Assembly (NCBI GenBank): GCA_947306605.1
Contig: CAMZHB010000099.1
Span: 1-6,526, forward strand
DNA from: an uncultured Prevotellaceae bacterium
GTDB taxonomy: Bacteria; Bacteroidota; Bacteroidia; Bacteroidales; Bacteroidaceae
Direction: 5' to 3'
DNA length: 6,526 nucleotides
A program made the translations under genes and the position numbers. Shown piece by piece: positions 4,222 through 6,526 of this stretch. Every line of letters starts with the position of its first letter. Position 1 is the stretch's first letter. Below the pieces are notes generated by a model that ran no database searches, was not told the DNA's origin, and worked only from the letters and a program-made list of their open reading frames with translations.

Positions 4222-6024
4222 ATGTTAACATCATGTCATTTTTCGCGCTTGATAGAAATGCAAGCGCAGCAGTACGGCGAGCGTGAAGTACTTTTCTCTC
4301 GCGATGATGCCACATGTCTGTGGCGTGGTGTGAGTTGGCGCGTGTTTGCCGACTACACACGACGTGTGTCGTGCGCTTTGTTGGCACTGGGTGTTCGTGT
4401 ACAGGAGAATGTGGCAGTGTTTGCTCCCAATATGGCCGAGTGTCTGTATGTCGACTTCGGGTGTTATGGTGCGAGGGCTGTGACGATACCGTTTTACCCA
4501 ACCAGTAGTACGGCGCAGGTACAGTTTATGGTGGACGATGCTGAAATCAGGTATATGTTTGTAGGCAGTCAGATGCAGTATGACGTGGCTTTCCCGTTGT
4601 TTGCCACGAGTGCTTCGTTAGAACGTATGATTATCTTTGATGCATCAGTGACCCGTCACCCTGCAGATACGGTGTCGATGAATTTTGATGACTTTCTGGA
4701 ATTGGGAAGTGAAGAATATGAAAAAGAATTAACGCGACGTCTTGATGATGCATCGGCTGAAGATATTGCGAATATCCTTTATACGAGCGGTACCACGGGC
4801 GTGAGCAAAGGAGTAATCCTGACTCATAGGATGTATATGAATGCTATGATAGAAAACGACAAGGTATTACCTGTCAAGGAAAAAGATGTGATACTCAACT
4901 TTCTGCCGTTTAGTCATGTATTCGAACGTGGTTGGTCATACCTTTGTTTGAGTGAGGGCGCCCAATTGTATATAAACTTACGTCCTACGGATATCGTTCG
5001 CTCAATGAGGGAAGTCCGCCCTACGTGCATGTGTGCTGTTCCCCGCTTTTGGGAAAAAGTTTACGAAAAGATAGTGGAACATGTAGCGACACTGTCGGAA
5101 GTGAAGCAGAAAATGGTTAATAAAGCGATTGAATTAGGTAAGCAATATCAGATAAACTATGTGGCAACTGGTCGACAGGCTCCTCTTTGGCTGAAAATGA
5201 AGTATAAACTAATGGACAGAACTGTGCTGTCTGTATTAAGGGAACAATTGGGGCTTGATCGCGCCAATATTTTCCCTACAGCCGGAGCTGCAATAGCCCA
5301 CGAAGTGGAAATTTTCGTTCATGCTTGTGGAATAGATATGATTACTGGTTATGGACTTACGGAGTCAACAGCTACGGTAACTTGCGCCAGAGTCGGCAAG
5401 CCTTTTACCATAGGTTCTGTGGGGCGTGTCATCGGTGGCGTGGAGTTGAGCGTTGCTGAGGATGGCGAAATACTGCTGCGAGGCAAGAGTATTACTCCTG
5501 GTTATTATCGTAATAGTCGTGCCACGCGTGAAGTCATAGATGCTGACGGCTGGTTCCATACTGGTGACTCTGGTTACATAAAAAATGATGAATTGTTCTT
5601 GACTGATCGTATAAAGGATTTGTACAAAACATCTAATGGAAAGTATATTGCTCCTCAGCAGATAGAGTCAAAACTTATCGTTGACAAATATATTGACCAG
5701 ATTGTCGTTGTTGCCGACCGCCAAAAATTTGTGTCCGCCCTCATTGTTCCGTCCTATAGTGCACTGAAAACATTGGCGACAGCGCGTGGTATTTCCTATG
5801 ACAGCGTTACTGCATTGTGCCAGAATCCAGAAATCATACAGTTCGTTATGGAACGTATTGACACGCTACAACAAGCCTTTGCGCACTACGAACAGGTGAA
5901 GAGAATAACCCTTCTTCCAGAACCCTTCAGTATGAATCGTAATGAGCTGACAAATACGTTAAAGGTAAAACGTAAAGTTATTTTTGAACATTATCACGAT
6001 GTCATTGAGGCAATGTACAAGTGA
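4222..6024 (+). CDS. Long-chain fatty acyl-CoA synthetase (AMP-forming)
   Basis: This 600-residue enzyme of the ANL superfamily activates fatty acids with ATP to an acyl-adenylate and then to acyl-CoA, feeding lipid synthesis or remodelling. Motifs are in order: the phosphate-binding loop YTSGTTGVSKG (187-197), FLPFSHVFER (227-236, acyl-binding/A4 region), GYGLTES (376-382, A5), GWFHTGD (443-449, ribose-binding Asp), the hinge DRIKDLYKTSNGKYIAPQQIES (462-483), and a C-terminal TLKVKRKVI (579-587) carrying the likely A10 lysine. The spacing between A4 and A5, and the KTSNGKYIAPQ form of the hinge, are those of the FAA1/FadD15-like long-chain group. Chain-length preference cannot be read from sequence. 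There is no signal peptide, so it is cytosolic or peripheral. The ATG at 4222 keeps the family-like N-terminus (FSRLIEMQAQQYG); the next in-frame ATG would delete it. Release factor 2 follows after 64 bp. Confidence 0.95.
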   Translation: MLTSCHFSRLIEMQAQQYGEREVLFSRDDATCLWRGVSWRVFADYTRRVSCALLALGVRVQENVAVFAPNMAECLYVDFGCYGARAVTIPFYPTSSTAQVQFMVDDAEIRYMFVGSQMQYDVAFPLFATSASLERMIIFDASVTRHPADTVSMNFDDFLELGSEEYEKELTRRLDDASAEDIANILYTSGTTGVSKGVILTHRMYMNAMIENDKVLPVKEKDVILNFLPFSHVFERGWSYLCLSEGAQLYINLRPTDIVRSMREVRPTCMCAVPRFWEKVYEKIVEHVATLSEVKQKMVNKAIELGKQYQINYVATGRQAPLWLKMKYKLMDRTVLSVLREQLGLDRANIFPTAGAAIAHEVEIFVHACGIDMITGYGLTESTATVTCARVGKPFTIGSVGRVIGGVELSVAEDGEILLRGKSITPGYYRNSRATREVIDADGWFHTGDSGYIKNDELFLTDRIKDLYKTSNGKYIAPQQIESKLIVDKYIDQIVVVADRQKFVSALIVPSYSALKTLATARGISYDSVTALCQNPEIIQFVMERIDTLQQAFAHYEQVKRITLLPEPFSMNRNELTNTLKVKRKVIFEHYHDVIEAMYK

Positions 6025-6063
6025 TTTGTTGGTGGGCATATGTATTATTTGCGAATAAAATTG

Positions 6064-6071
6064 TAATTTTG
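6064..6071 (+). promoter_or_regulatory. Possible -7 promoter box of prfB
   Basis: TAATTTTG fits TAnnTTTG and lies 17 bp before the prfB ATG, in the 64-bp gap after the acyl-CoA synthetase gene. No TTG with 17-23 bp spacing is apparent, and readthrough from the upstream gene is equally possible because no terminator hairpin is visible in the gap. Confidence 0.45.
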
Positions 6072-6088
6072 GAGCAGAAAATAATAGA

Positions 6089-6526
6089 ATGATAACAATA
6101 GAGCAACTTAAAGAACTCACTGACCGAACAACAGCCTTGGGGCGCTATCTCGACATTGAAGGCAAACGCATTCAGGTGGAGGAAGAGCAACTGCGTACGC
6201 AGGCTCCCGGTTTTTGGGATGATCCCAAGACAGCAGAGGCTCAGATGAAATTAGTGAAAGGTTTGCAAAAATGGATTGATTCCTATACAGAATTGAAGAC
6301 GTTGGTTGACGAAACGGTGCTTGCTTTTGATTTTTATAAAGACGAAATGGTAACTGAGGAAGAAGTCGATGCCAACTATCAGAAGGCTGTGACGATGCTC
6401 GAAACACTTGAACTTAAGAATATGCTCCGTCAGGACGAAGATGCCATGGATTGCGTGTTGAAAATCAACAGTGGTGCCGGCGGAACTGAAAGTCAGGATT
6501 GGGCTTCCATGCTTATGCGTATGTAT
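6089..6526 (+). CDS. prfB: Peptide chain release factor 2, N-terminal part (runs off the window)
   Basis: RF2 recognises UGA and UAA stop codons in the ribosomal A site and triggers release of the finished protein. The frame starts at ATG 6089 and stays open for 146 codons to the right edge. The first ~110 residues are the helical N-terminal domain, with GRYLDIEGKRIQVEEEQ (18-34) and the RF2-typical APGFWDDP (38-45). The catalytic domain then begins with INSGAGGTESQDWASML (126-142); GGT within it is part of the GGQ-containing domain's entry in class-I release factors, but the GGQ and SPF tripeptides lie beyond the edge. At the site where many bacteria have a TGA and a programmed +1 frameshift, this gene reads CGC TAT CTC GAC with no stop, so RYLD is encoded directly. 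Confidence 0.95.
   Translation, partial: MITIEQLKELTDRTTALGRYLDIEGKRIQVEEEQLRTQAPGFWDDPKTAEAQMKLVKGLQKWIDSYTELKTLVDETVLAFDFYKDEMVTEEEVDANYQKAVTMLETLELKNMLRQDEDAMDCVLKINSGAGGTESQDWASMLMRMY

Noticed and set aside
4187..4501. Minus-strand open frame of 104 codons opposite the acyl-CoA synthetase start
   Set aside because: It is antisense to a strongly supported coding region and has a composition typical of a shadow frame, with no recognisable domain.
6117..6407. Minus-strand open frame of 96 codons at the right end
   Set aside because: It lies antisense to prfB, whose sense-strand protein matches RF2 throughout.

Overview
The window looks like chromosomal DNA from a member of the Bacteroidales, most likely close to Prevotella. 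Four places carry the Bacteroidota-type -7 promoter box TAnnTTTG, three of them continuing as TTTGCAC or TTTGCA-like sequence. The lipoproteins have an acidic stretch directly after the lipidated cysteine, and the AroA, AlkZ-related and SprE/PorW-like sequences resemble Bacteroidales families as I remember them. No database search was possible, so genus is an inference.

Layout. Positions 21-2599 form a compact minus-strand operon, read right to left: aroA (EPSP synthase), a small membrane-anchored Cys-rich protein, a ZnuB/MntB-type metal ABC permease, and the start of a SprE/PorW-like lipoprotein. The first three genes overlap by 4 bp each (ATGA). The fourth has a lipoprotein signal and the N-terminal RYNTYFNG signature but meets a TAG stop at codon 46, close to the window edge. 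A plus-strand tRNA-Pro(GGG) lies at 2714-2788, with its own promoter upstream and a strong hairpin/T-tract terminator downstream. Positions 2843-2974 are non-coding and carry three degenerate 21-bp tandem repeats.

Positions 2975-4152 are a second minus-strand unit: a short Tyr/Trp/Asp-rich surface-type lipoprotein followed, after 8 bp, by an AlkZ-related winged-helix protein. It is divergent from a plus-strand long-chain fatty acyl-CoA synthetase (4222-6024). The two promoters sit back to back in about 70 bp and their -7 boxes form an inverted repeat. The window ends inside prfB (release factor 2), which begins at 6089 and runs off the right edge; its reading frame passes through the usual programmed-frameshift position without a TGA stop.

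The genes are mostly housekeeping: aromatic amino acid synthesis, metal uptake, fatty acid activation, a tRNA and translation termination. I see no mobile element, CRISPR array, phage gene or defence system. The points most worth following up are the early stop in the SprE/PorW-like gene, the frameshift-free prfB, the Cys-rich protein coupled to the metal permease, and the 21-bp repeats.
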